From: Ahrensia sp.
GTDB lineage: Bacteria; Pseudomonadota; Alphaproteobacteria; Rhizobiales; Rhizobiaceae
Reading direction: 5' to 3'
DNA length: 5,509 nt
Assembly (NCBI GenBank): GCA_003233475.1
Contig: QILU01000009.1
Location: 1-5,509, forward strand
Positions within the stretch are counted from its first letter, which is position 1. Every line of letters begins with the position of its first letter. Positions 1-5,312 of the stretch are shown in pieces. Position numbers and translations under genes: made by a program. Below the pieces are notes generated by a model. It did no database searches. It had not been told where the DNA came from and saw nothing but the letters and a program-made list of their open reading frames with translations.

Positions 1-465
1 TATGTCCAGTTCTATCTTGATCCGATAATCTTGGAATTTGTCATGGGGATTGGTGTTTTCCACTTCTGGCGGGCAACGCGAGAAACTTCCACGCGCTATA
101 TATATTATGCCGGGCTGGTAATTTCTGCAGCCGCAATGATCCTTCAGTTTGAGAGTGATCCGGGCAATTTAAGGATATTCGTATGGGGAGTTCCGGCGGC
201 GGTATTTTTGTTTTGTGGAATTCATGTTATCAGATTCAAAAGCGAAATATTGCGGCGGCTGGGAGATTGGTCCTATGCGATATATGTCCTGCATCTGTTT
301 GTTATCATGGGGTTCCTAAAGGTGTTGTTGCCTGCGTTGCCGGCGGCTTCCATGCCCTGGCAGTTGGCGTATGTAATAATGACAGGAGCGCTGTTTGTAG
401 TGTCTGGATTGACCTATCATTATTTTGAATCCCCGATCCGGCGTTATTTTTCCCGCCGCGGATAA
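1..465 (+). CDS. Acyltransferase-3 family membrane protein, C-terminal part (5' truncated by window edge)
   Basis: The open frame runs in from base 1 without a start, so these 154 residues are the C-terminal part of a longer gene (the family is usually 350-400 aa or more). It begins YVQFYLDPIILEFVMGIG; the 'DPIILEF.MG' stretch resembles the late transmembrane region of acyltransferase-3 (OafA/ExoZ-like, PF01757) enzymes. Further on are 'LGDWSYAIYVLHLF' (about residues 87-100) and 'YHYFESPIRRYF' (139-150), both typical of the family's last helices and tail. Hydrophobic segments lie near residues 8-20, 36-49, 58-75, 90-111 and 121-138. Family members are inner-membrane enzymes that move acetyl or other acyl groups onto polysaccharide, lipid or peptidoglycan sugars. 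The catalytic His/Asp region lies in the missing N-terminus, so substrate and activity cannot be judged. A TTG at 31 could be read as a start, but the family similarity continues upstream of it. Confidence 0.85.
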   Translation, partial: YVQFYLDPIILEFVMGIGVFHFWRATRETSTRYIYYAGLVISAAAMILQFESDPGNLRIFVWGVPAAVFLFCGIHVIRFKSEILRRLGDWSYAIYVLHLFVIMGFLKVLLPALPAASMPWQLAYVIMTGALFVVSGLTYHYFESPIRRYFSRRG

Positions 466-473
466 TTCCCAAG

Positions 474-489
474 TGTGCGAATTCGCACA
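474..489. repeat. Perfect 16-bp palindrome after the acyltransferase gene; possible terminator stem or operator
   Basis: TGTGCGAATTCGCACA is a perfect palindrome beginning 8 nt after the acyltransferase stop codon. As RNA it folds into a 6-bp GC-rich stem with an AATT loop. A pyrimidine tract ending in five T's follows at about 494-505, which is displaced from the stem for a classical intrinsic terminator. It could terminate the upstream gene or be a dimeric-regulator site in front of the downstream SH3 gene; the sequence does not decide this. Confidence 0.45.
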
Positions 490-581
490 GAAACTCTCTC
501 TTTTTGTCAATATGAACGAAATATAAATGGAGCGCTCAGCACCGGTTCAGCCGCGCGATTATAGCTTCAGGTATTGGCAAC

Positions 582-606
582 GATCCCCGCCCCAAAATTC
601 GGGATC
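582..606. repeat. Inverted repeat in the leader of the SH3-like gene
   Basis: GATCCC (582-587) and GGGATC (601-606) form a 6-bp inverted repeat with a 13-nt loop. It lies 6 nt upstream of the Shine-Dalgarno of the SH3-like gene. It may be a leader hairpin affecting ribosome access or an operator; it could also be chance. Confidence 0.25.
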
Positions 607-612
607 ACTAAG

Positions 613-618
613 AGGAGG
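613..618 (+). promoter_or_regulatory. Strong Shine-Dalgarno of the SH3-like gene
   Basis: A full AGGAGG lies 11 nt before the ATG at 630. It is the best ribosome binding site in the window, fixes the start of the small exported protein and suggests high expression. No convincing sigma-70 promoter pair was found between 466 and 612: TATAAA at 522-527 has no good -35 at normal spacing. Confidence 0.7.
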
Positions 619-629
619 GAGACGAAAAA

Positions 630-980
630 ATGACACCTGCAAATAAAATTATCATCGCTGCATTGGCTTTCGCTGTGCTCACACCTGGTTTGGTAATGGG
701 TAGCCCAAAATCTGGTGGATATACGGTTGATGCTTACGCAAAAACAACCAATTTCCCAGGCTGGGACCGGTTGAATATTCGTGCATGGCCTGCAAGTTAT
801 TCTAGAAAGGTTGCGAAGATTAAGCGCTATCGAACCGTTTACGTTGAGCGGTGCATCTATAAAGCCGGAACGGATTGGTGCAAAATTTCAAAAGGCTGGA
901 AACGGGGTTGGGTGAATGGCCGTTACCTGCGCGCCTACGGATACAACTTTGCCTCCCCCCATCCGGATTTTTCTTATTGA
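630..980 (+). CDS. Small secreted SH3b-like domain protein
   Basis: A 116-aa protein with a Sec signal peptide: basic start MTPANK, hydrophobic core at about residues 7-22, and likely cleavage near LVMG|SP (about residue 24). The mature part is essentially one bacterial SH3-like fold. It shows 'LNIRAWPASYS' (48-58, the usual 'L.(V/I)R..PS' opening), a beta-rich stretch with Cys75 and Cys84 in 'VERCIYKAGTDWCKI', and the closing 'GWKRGWVNGRYLRAY' (89-103). The spaced Cys pair before 'WC' recurs in exported SH3b proteins and probably forms a disulfide. Such domains generally bind cell-wall or protein ligands outside the cytoplasm; no enzymatic domain is attached, so the ligand is unknown. The gene appears monocistronic, with its own strong ribosome binding site and a terminator 27 nt after the stop. 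Secretion is well supported; domain identity rests on motif reading. Confidence 0.82.
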   Translation: MTPANKIIIAALAFAVLTPGLVMGSPKSGGYTVDAYAKTTNFPGWDRLNIRAWPASYSRKVAKIKRYRTVYVERCIYKAGTDWCKISKGWKRGWVNGRYLRAYGYNFASPHPDFSY

Positions 981-1006
981 TCTGTATATCCAAAAATCAA
1001 ACTGAC

Positions 1007-1038
1007 AAACCGGCTGCTCTTAAAGAGCGGCCGGTTTT
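1007..1038 (+). terminator. Rho-independent terminator between convergent genes
   Basis: A 12-bp stem (1008-1019 with 1025-1036; one G-T wobble, an extra A-T pair at the base) closes a TTAAA loop and runs into TTTTGGTT. It lies 27 nt after the SH3-like gene. The convergent DUF1624 gene ends at 1041, so the hairpin may stop transcription from both sides; the T tract read from the minus strand is more interrupted (TTTGTCAGTTTGATTTTT). Confidence 0.85.
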
Positions 1039-1040
1039 GG

Positions 1041-2045
1041 TTATGGACTTTGTTTTCGGCTGCATTGGTTGATAATATTTTGGGCTACTTTGTTAGTGGC
1101 GATGTCAACTTTGCCGTTGTTAAAAGGGGTGAAAAGTTTGGCTTGTTTCATGTCGTCAGCGACACAGCTACAATAGGATACGCAAAATTTCCCATCCCGC
1201 TGTTGAGAGCATTGTTGGGTGCACAATTTAATGAAGCCGGCGGTTCTGTCCGGTGGCCCGGCCAGAAAAGTGAAGCTCCAGACCAAGCCGATAAGTATCG
1301 GTTGATGAAGAAGATAAAACACCAGTGAATTTCTGCCGATTAATACGAGGGGCAATTCGATTGATCGGGGAAATTGCCATTTGGCCATAGCTTCAAACCA
1401 TCCCCTGCTCAAGCCGAGTTTGGTAAATGAAATTCCCGCTAATGTTGCAGCAAACCATGGAAAGAACGGTACGTAGTCGTTTGATGGGGGAACGTTGGTT
1501 GCCAGTCCAACCCACCAAAGGGCGGGGTGAGCGAAAAATTCGTTGCTCAGATTATGCCCCATCCAAAAAACTGCGGCAGCAACAACAAGGCAGATTGCCC
1601 AATGCAGGCGAATGAATAAAAGTCCGACCAGGCTGAACAATGCAATCGCGTGCAATATACCAAAATATATAAATCCGTTGGGGAAGGCGAAATATGTCGC
1701 AAGAGAAATGAGCGCTGCGGACGCGGCTACAATCGCAAAACGTATGAAAAAGGAGCGCCATTTAATCCCATTCCTGTGCGCTAATACTAATGAGACGCCA
1801 GCCAGAAACACAAAACTGGAAGCAATGCTGCGGGCAAAATAAACCCAAAATGGTTCGGTTATTGTGCCTGGTAATATCCAACTGAAATATTCCAGATCCC
1901 AGGTGAAATGGTAGACAACCATGGCTAAGAGACCCACGCCGCGAGCAATGTCGATTAATGCAATGCGGGGTAATTTTGGTGCAACGGTCAATGTCAAAGG
2001 AAGATTCCTGAATAAGCAAAATGATTCTGTCCCCAACCCTATCAT
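1041..2045 (-). CDS. DUF1624 / HGSNAT-catalytic-domain-like membrane protein with cysteine-rich C-terminal tail
   Basis: A 334-aa polytopic membrane protein. The opening 'RIALIDIARGVGLLAMVVYHFTWD' region (27-50), 'FARSIASSFVFLAGVSLVLAH' region (70-90), 'FGILHAIAL' (128-136), 'SNDYVPFFPWFAATLAG' (188-204) and 'IGRNSLVFYLLHQPILIG' (236-253) match the DUF1624 family (PF07786, heparan-alpha-glucosaminide N-acetyltransferase catalytic region; YeiB-like). Conserved His46, His132 and His247 fit a membrane acyl-transfer role, but the bacterial substrate is not established. After the last helix (about 245-263) comes a soluble tail with Cys275, 279, 288, 292, 294 and 328. The gene follows the DMT transporter by 15 nt on the same strand and is probably cotranscribed. 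The start is uncertain: the ATG at 2045 lacks a clear ribosome site, while a TTG at 1997 (318 aa) has AGGAA 7 nt upstream and would start nearer the conserved domain. Confidence 0.85.
   Translation of the reverse strand: MIGLGTESFCLFRNLPLTLTVAPKLPRIALIDIARGVGLLAMVVYHFTWDLEYFSWILPGTITEPFWVYFARSIASSFVFLAGVSLVLAHRNGIKWRSFFIRFAIVAASAALISLATYFAFPNGFIYFGILHAIALFSLVGLLFIRLHWAICLVVAAAVFWMGHNLSNEFFAHPALWWVGLATNVPPSNDYVPFFPWFAATLAGISFTKLGLSRGWFEAMAKWQFPRSIELPLVLIGRNSLVFYLLHQPILIGLVWSFTFLAGPPDRTAGFIKLCTQQCSQQRDGKFCVSYCSCVADDMKQAKLFTPFNNGKVDIATNKVAQNIINQCSRKQSP
2005..2009 (-). promoter_or_regulatory. Possible Shine-Dalgarno for an alternative TTG start of the DUF1624 gene
   Basis: On the minus strand AGGAA lies 7 nt before an in-frame TTG (1997-1995), 16 codons inside the ATG-started frame. 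The ATG at 2045 has only a GGA immediately before it. The true N-terminus could therefore be 16 residues shorter. Confidence 0.35.
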
Positions 2046-2060
2046 TCCAAAACGGGAGAA

Positions 2061-2960
2061 TTAAGCTTTATTGCGATCACCAAGTTGAGAGATAAGTAGA
2101 CCGGCCAAAACCAACGCCAGTGCCAGAAATACTCGCCCGGTGATAACCTCACCTAAAATCAGCGCTCCCAAAGCAATTCCGAACACCGGGATAAGGTTTA
2201 ACGCCAAAGCAAAAACCGAATAGCCGACTTTCTTAATGAGAGAAAAGCGAAAAATCTGCCCCAGCGCGGTCGGAATAATTCCAAGATAAATAAGTGCAAA
2301 CATTGTTGTTGATGATAAATCTAAATTCGGCGCGCCTTCCAGCAAAGTGGCCGCAACGATTAGTTGAACAAGCCCCGCTCCAAACGCCAGACATACAAGG
2401 CTTGTGGGCGGAATATTGATTTTACGAATAAGCAGACCGGAAATCGTATAACAAATCGCGGCAACGATCATGGCCAGTTGAGCTGCAAGCGTTCTTCCTC
2501 CTAGTCCACTAAGGGCATCGACGCCGACAATGGTGATCACACCGGCGAAGCCAAATGCAACTGCGATAAGTTTTGAAGAGGTTATCCGGTCGTCGCGGGT
2601 CACCATGTGGCTGCCTACCAGGGCCATTAATGGGCCGACCCCCATGAGAAGCGAAGCAATGCCCGCATCAATTTCCTGTTCCGCCCAGGAAATCAGGAAA
2701 AAAGGCAACACCACATTAAACAAGGCGATGGTGAATATAAGCAGCCATTGATTGGCGCCTTTTGGCCAAACAAAACCTCGCCAAATAGCGTAAGGCACAA
2801 GAATGACGAATCCAATTCCCACCCGCCACGTTGCCAGCCATAAGGGCCCGGTCTCCACTACCGCGACCTTTATGGCCACAAAAGCAGAAGCCCAAATGGC
2901 AGCAGTTATCACCATCATGATGAGGTCTGTTAAAGTGGGTTTTGAAATTGACTGGTTCAT
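2061..2960 (-). CDS. EamA/DMT-superfamily transporter (RhaT/YdcZ-type drug/metabolite exporter)
   Basis: A 299-aa inner-membrane protein with about ten hydrophobic helices arranged as two EamA repeats (about 13-145 and 160-292), the normal size for this superfamily (PF00892). Repeat 1 has 'IWASAFVAIKVAV' (22-34), 'WRVGIGFVIL' (45-54) and 'SWAEQEIDAGIASLLMGVGP' (91-110). Repeat 2 has 'LGIIPTALGQIFRFSLIKKVG' region (226-246) and 'LNLIPVFGIALGALILGE' (254-271). Members mostly export amino acids, metabolites or drugs; the substrate cannot be predicted here. The frame stays open upstream to 3092, but that start would overlap the divergent channel gene and add a non-hydrophobic 44-residue leader, so the ATG at 2960 is preferred although it has no good Shine-Dalgarno. 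It is first in a two-gene leftward operon with the DUF1624 gene. Confidence 0.88.
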   Translation of the reverse strand: MNQSISKPTLTDLIMMVITAAIWASAFVAIKVAVVETGPLWLATWRVGIGFVILVPYAIWRGFVWPKGANQWLLIFTIALFNVVLPFFLISWAEQEIDAGIASLLMGVGPLMALVGSHMVTRDDRITSSKLIAVAFGFAGVITIVGVDALSGLGGRTLAAQLAMIVAAICYTISGLLIRKINIPPTSLVCLAFGAGLVQLIVAATLLEGAPNLDLSSTTMFALIYLGIIPTALGQIFRFSLIKKVGYSVFALALNLIPVFGIALGALILGEVITGRVFLALALVLAGLLISQLGDRNKA

Positions 2961-3017
2961 GGCATGTTGTTGACGATATGCAAGAATTTTACAATCTGTC
3001 GGGCGTCGAACTATGTT

Positions 3018-3026
3018 TGATATAAA
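3018..3026 (+). promoter_or_regulatory. Candidate extended -10 promoter for the MscS-family gene
   Basis: TGATATAAA gives an extended -10 (TGn + TATAAA, five of six matches to TATAAT). It would start transcription near 3033, leaving a leader of about 29 nt with AAGG at 3049-3052, 9 nt before the ATG. The -35 region (around 2997-3003) is poor, which extended -10 promoters tolerate. It lies in the 101-bp divergent region (2961-3061); no clear promoter for the leftward transporter could be picked. Confidence 0.4.
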
Positions 3027-3061
3027 ACTCCTTACACCGATTGAAATGAAGGTTTTAGCCA

Positions 3062-4420
3062 ATGCCTGATCATAGGGAAGTTCCGGTTGCAAAAGAATTA
3101 GATACTGCGGAAGCGATAGGAAATATCGGTTCCGGCCTTGGCACTTTTTTTCAAAGTCTTTGGGAATCAGTTTATCAGCCCTGGACCTTATACCAGCTTG
3201 CTCTGATCGCGGTCATATTTGCCTTAAGTTGGTGGCTTTCAACCCGGTTGGAACCGCCCCTGGAAAAATGGTTGCGGGGGATAAAGCTCAACGCTGGTTT
3301 TCTACGGGTGTTCGCCGCATTGTTGCGCCGGGTTGAATGGATAATATTTATTCCCGCCTGTTGGATTGCTTTTCAAATTGTTGATGCCAACACTTGGCCC
3401 TGGAATACATTTATATTGCGCAGCGCCTATACGCTGGCCACCGCATGGTTGTTTATCAACGTATTTTCAAAAGTCATCCGTTCCCGGCGCTTATCCCAAA
3501 CGATTGCAATTATTGCTTGGGTTATTGTTGCCCTTAGCCTGACTGGGTATTTGGTTTCAACAACGCAGGCGTTGGATTCTCTTGCCTTCCAAGTGGGTTC
3601 AACGCGAATTTCAGTATTGCTGATACTGAAAACCTTTGCGCTTTTGGTGGGGCTTACATGGCTGGCGACAAATACGGGTAATTATGCGGAAACGCGGGTG
3701 AGGGCGATGACGGACTTGTCGCCAAGTCTGCAAGTTTTAATTGGCAAATTTATAAAAATTTTCCTGGTAACGATGGCGATTGTTATCGGGCTGAATTCTG
3801 TCGGGATTGATTTAACCGCCTTTGCGGTCTTTTCCGGTGCCATCGGTGTTGGCCTGGGCTTCGGGCTGCAAAAGGTTGTGTCCAACTTTATTTCCGGTGT
3901 CATTATTCTGCTCGATAAATCCATCAAGCCGGGGGATACAATTTCGGTTGGGGAGACCTTTGGCTGGATACGGGAATTGCGCTCGCGTTTTGTCTCCGTT
4001 GTCACCCGTGATGGCCGGGAGTTTCTAATTCCCAACGAGGACTTCATCACGGAGAAGGTCATCAATTGGTCTTTCTCCGACAAGCTGGTGCGTCTGGATG
4101 TGGATTTTGGGGTTGCTTATGATTCCGACCCCCATCTGGTGAGCAAAGTGGTGGTCAAGGCGGTTGGGAAAATTGAACGGGTAAGCCCGAAAAAAAATCC
4201 GGTTTGTTGGCTGATCGAATTTGGTGATTCATCCCTGAACTTTAAGACACGGTTTTGGATATCCGATCCGCAAAACGGGCTGACCAATATTCGCGGTCAG
4301 GTTATGTTGGCGATTTGGGATGTATTTAAGGAAAACGATATTGGCATTCCGTTCCCGCACCGGGAAATTATTATGAAAACACCGGTGGAAGTGAGCCAAT
4401 CCAAAGAAAGATTCGAATAA
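3062..4420 (+). CDS. MscS-family small-conductance mechanosensitive ion channel
   Basis: A 452-aa inner-membrane channel that would open under membrane tension to release solutes on hypo-osmotic shock. Hydrophobic helices lie near residues 43-60, 92-107, 118-138, 147-166, 182-203, 229-248 and 252-285, so there are several helices ahead of the core MscS domain (PF00924). The pore helix is the Gly/Ala-rich stretch 'FSGAIGVGLGFGLQKVVSNF' (257-276). It is followed by the family's beta-domain signature 'LLDKSIKPGDTISVG' (283-297), 'GWIRELRSRFVSVVTRDGRE' (301-320) and 'LIPNEDFITEKVINWSFSD' (322-340), and ends in the alpha/beta cytoplasmic domain closing with 'IGIPFPHREI' (427-436). E. coli MscS is shorter (286 aa); the extra N-terminal helices mark this as one of the larger homologues. 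The ATG at 3062 has AAGG 9 nt upstream. It is divergent from the DMT transporter. No typical terminator is seen after the stop. Confidence 0.95.
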   Translation: MPDHREVPVAKELDTAEAIGNIGSGLGTFFQSLWESVYQPWTLYQLALIAVIFALSWWLSTRLEPPLEKWLRGIKLNAGFLRVFAALLRRVEWIIFIPACWIAFQIVDANTWPWNTFILRSAYTLATAWLFINVFSKVIRSRRLSQTIAIIAWVIVALSLTGYLVSTTQALDSLAFQVGSTRISVLLILKTFALLVGLTWLATNTGNYAETRVRAMTDLSPSLQVLIGKFIKIFLVTMAIVIGLNSVGIDLTAFAVFSGAIGVGLGFGLQKVVSNFISGVIILLDKSIKPGDTISVGETFGWIRELRSRFVSVVTRDGREFLIPNEDFITEKVINWSFSDKLVRLDVDFGVAYDSDPHLVSKVVVKAVGKIERVSPKKNPVCWLIEFGDSSLNFKTRFWISDPQNGLTNIRGQVMLAIWDVFKENDIGIPFPHREIIMKTPVEVSQSKERFE

Positions 4421-4507
4421 AACCTTCGTATTATCAGATAAGGTAAATATGCTAACAGTTTGAATTTATTGAACTAAATATATTCATGCGGGTGGCGCAT
4501 AGGAGAT

Positions 4508-4648
4508 ATGCACATTAATCAAAAATTAACGCTTGCGTCAAAATTAAGGCGGGCTTATATCGCCGCGTCTGCTTCGGTTCAACAATGTTCCTTGCGCAGT
4601 TTCAGTAACAAAATCTCTTGGTTGAGTTCGGGGCAAAATGAACGATAA
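4508..4648 (+). CDS. Doubtful 46-codon ORF overlapping the start of the small membrane protein gene
   Basis: An ATG frame of 46 codons encodes a basic, non-membrane peptide (MHINQKLTLASKLRRAYIAA...). AGGAG lies just upstream, but only 2 nt before the ATG, which is too close for a normal ribosome site. Its stop (4646-4648) lies inside the next gene, whose ATG is at 4638, so the two overlap by 11 nt in different frames, a geometry compatible with translational coupling. The peptide is not recognised and has no domain. It may be non-coding leader sequence; the overlap is the only reason to list it. Confidence 0.15.
   Translation: MHINQKLTLASKLRRAYIAASASVQQCSLRSFSNKISWLSSGQNER
4533..4561 (+). 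promoter_or_regulatory. Candidate sigma-70-type promoter upstream of the 55-aa gene and rhodanese/carboxylase operon
   Basis: TTGCGT (4533-4538) and TATATC (4556-4561) are separated by 17 nt, each matching four of six consensus positions. This is modest evidence. It would start transcription near 4568, about 70 nt ahead of the 55-aa gene. The rest of the 4421-4637 gap is AT-rich and shows no clear terminator after the channel gene. Confidence 0.3.
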
Positions 4649-4805
4649 AGTCGAAAAATCCTGCTGGGGTATTACGCTCTGGGCAGTCGCAATTGTGCTG
4701 GGTGTGGCGCTCGTTTCTTCATTTGTTGTAAAGTCAGAGCAATCCGTTGCGGCGGGTTTGCAGCAGTCAACCGTTCTCTCAACGGCTTCTACAATTTCAA
4801 ATTAA
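4638..4805 (+). CDS. Hypothetical 55-aa single-pass membrane protein
   Basis: An ATG-to-TAA frame of 55 residues. It has a short polar N-terminus (MNDKVEKSCWG), one clear membrane helix at about residues 11-31 rich in Val/Ala/Leu, then Lys32 and a Ser/Thr/Gln-rich tail (KSEQSVAAGLQQSTV...). The charge pattern gives no firm orientation; an exported tail is a guess, and an uncleaved signal anchor is also possible. The ribosome site is weak: GGGG at 4630-4633, 4 nt before the ATG, or GAG at 4624-4626. I do not recognise the protein. It lies 80 nt ahead of the rhodanese gene on the same strand and may be the first gene of that transcript. Support comes from a coherent membrane segment, sensible codon use and position in an otherwise empty gap. 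Confidence 0.55.
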   Translation: MNDKVEKSCWGITLWAVAIVLGVALVSSFVVKSEQSVAAGLQQSTVLSTASTISN

Positions 4806-4873
4806 GTCGCTTGGCGTACCCTGCGTGGGCTGATAGTTATCAAAGACTATTGAATTTCCCGTTTGAATTATCC

Positions 4874-4878
4874 AAGGG
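4874..4878 (+). promoter_or_regulatory. Shine-Dalgarno that fixes the GTG start of the rhodanese gene
   Basis: AAGGG lies 7 nt before the GTG at 4886. The longer frame back to a TTG at 4811 has no comparable site, and the family homology begins well after the GTG, so GTG is chosen as the start. Confidence 0.6.
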
Positions 4879-4885
4879 TGATCAA

Positions 4886-5311
4886 GTGAAAAAATCAGCT
4901 CAACAAATGGTTGCGGAAGCTACCGCTGAAATAACCACATTAGCGCCGCAAGAGGCGTTCGATATGCAAACCGCCGGAGAGGCGGTGCTGGTTGATATTC
5001 GTGATATTCGCGAGTTGACGCGGGAAGGCAAAGTGGCGGACGCTGTCCATGCTCCGCGTGGCATGCTGGAATTCTGGGTTGATCCGGAAAGCCCCTATCA
5101 TCGGGAAGTATTCGCCCAAACCGGTAAAACCTACATATTCTTCTGTGCGGCCGCCTGGCGTTCCGCGCTGGCCACACGGGATATGCAGAACATGGGGCTT
5201 GGTCCGGTGGCGCAAATTGAAGGTGGGTTTAAGGGCTGGCTTGAAAACGGTATGCCAATTATGGAACCGGATGGTTCTGCGCAAAAAAAGCCTGTGAAGA
5301 AAAAAACCTGA
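4886..5311 (+). CDS. Single-domain rhodanese-like sulfurtransferase, coupled to the carboxylase gene
   Basis: A 141-aa cytoplasmic protein (GTG start) with one rhodanese domain (PF00581, about residues 20-127). Visible motifs are 'AVLVDIRDIREL' (33-44), which carries the usual Asp-x-Arg; 'HAPRGMLEFWVDPESPYH' (55-72), an insertion typical of one rhodanese subgroup; the active-site loop CAAAWRS with Cys87, Arg92 and Ser93; and 'IEGGFKGWLENGMPI' (111-125). Rhodaneses carry sulfur as a Cys persulfide; the physiological donor and acceptor here are unknown. The loop has Ala where many single-domain members have Gly (CxxGxRS). The C-terminus ends in a Lys-rich tail (QKKPVKKKT). The stop is one base from the ATG of the downstream carboxyltransferase, so the two are almost certainly cotranscribed and probably translationally coupled, suggesting a supporting role in that catabolic pathway. 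Confidence 0.9.
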   Translation: MKKSAQQMVAEATAEITTLAPQEAFDMQTAGEAVLVDIRDIRELTREGKVADAVHAPRGMLEFWVDPESPYHREVFAQTGKTYIFFCAAAWRSALATRDMQNMGLGPVAQIEGGFKGWLENGMPIMEPDGSAQKKPVKKKT

Positions 5312-5312
5312 C

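Noticed and set aside
504..527. TTGTCA (504-509) and TATAAA (522-527) as a promoter for the SH3-like gene.
   Set aside because: The spacer is only 12 nt, too short for a sigma-70 promoter.
2961..3092. 44-residue N-terminal extension of the DMT transporter starting at 3092.
   Set aside because: It would overlap the start of the divergent channel gene, is not hydrophobic, and makes the protein longer than normal for the family.
3682..4083. 133-codon open frame on the minus strand inside the channel gene.
   Set aside because: It is antisense to a strongly conserved MscS core and its translation has no recognisable domain.
4422..4444. Possible hairpin after the channel gene (ACCTT...AAGGT with an internal TTATC/GATAA).
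   Set aside because: The stems are only 5 bp, mutually exclusive, AT-rich and not followed by a T run, so it is not a credible terminator.
4850..4870. Direct repeat TTGAATT...TTGAATT upstream of the rhodanese gene.
   Set aside because: It is a 7-bp AT-rich match in a short spacer, easily expected by chance, and no promoter arrangement fits it.
4811..4885. N-terminal extension of the rhodanese from a TTG at 4811.
   Set aside because: No ribosome site precedes the TTG, the extension has no domain similarity, and the GTG at 4886 has AAGGG at 7 nt.
4994..5011. Tandem 9-bp near-repeat GATATTCGT/GATATTCGC in the rhodanese gene.
   Set aside because: It encodes DIRDIRE, which fits the normal conserved Asp-x-Arg region of this rhodanese subgroup, so it needs no separate explanation.
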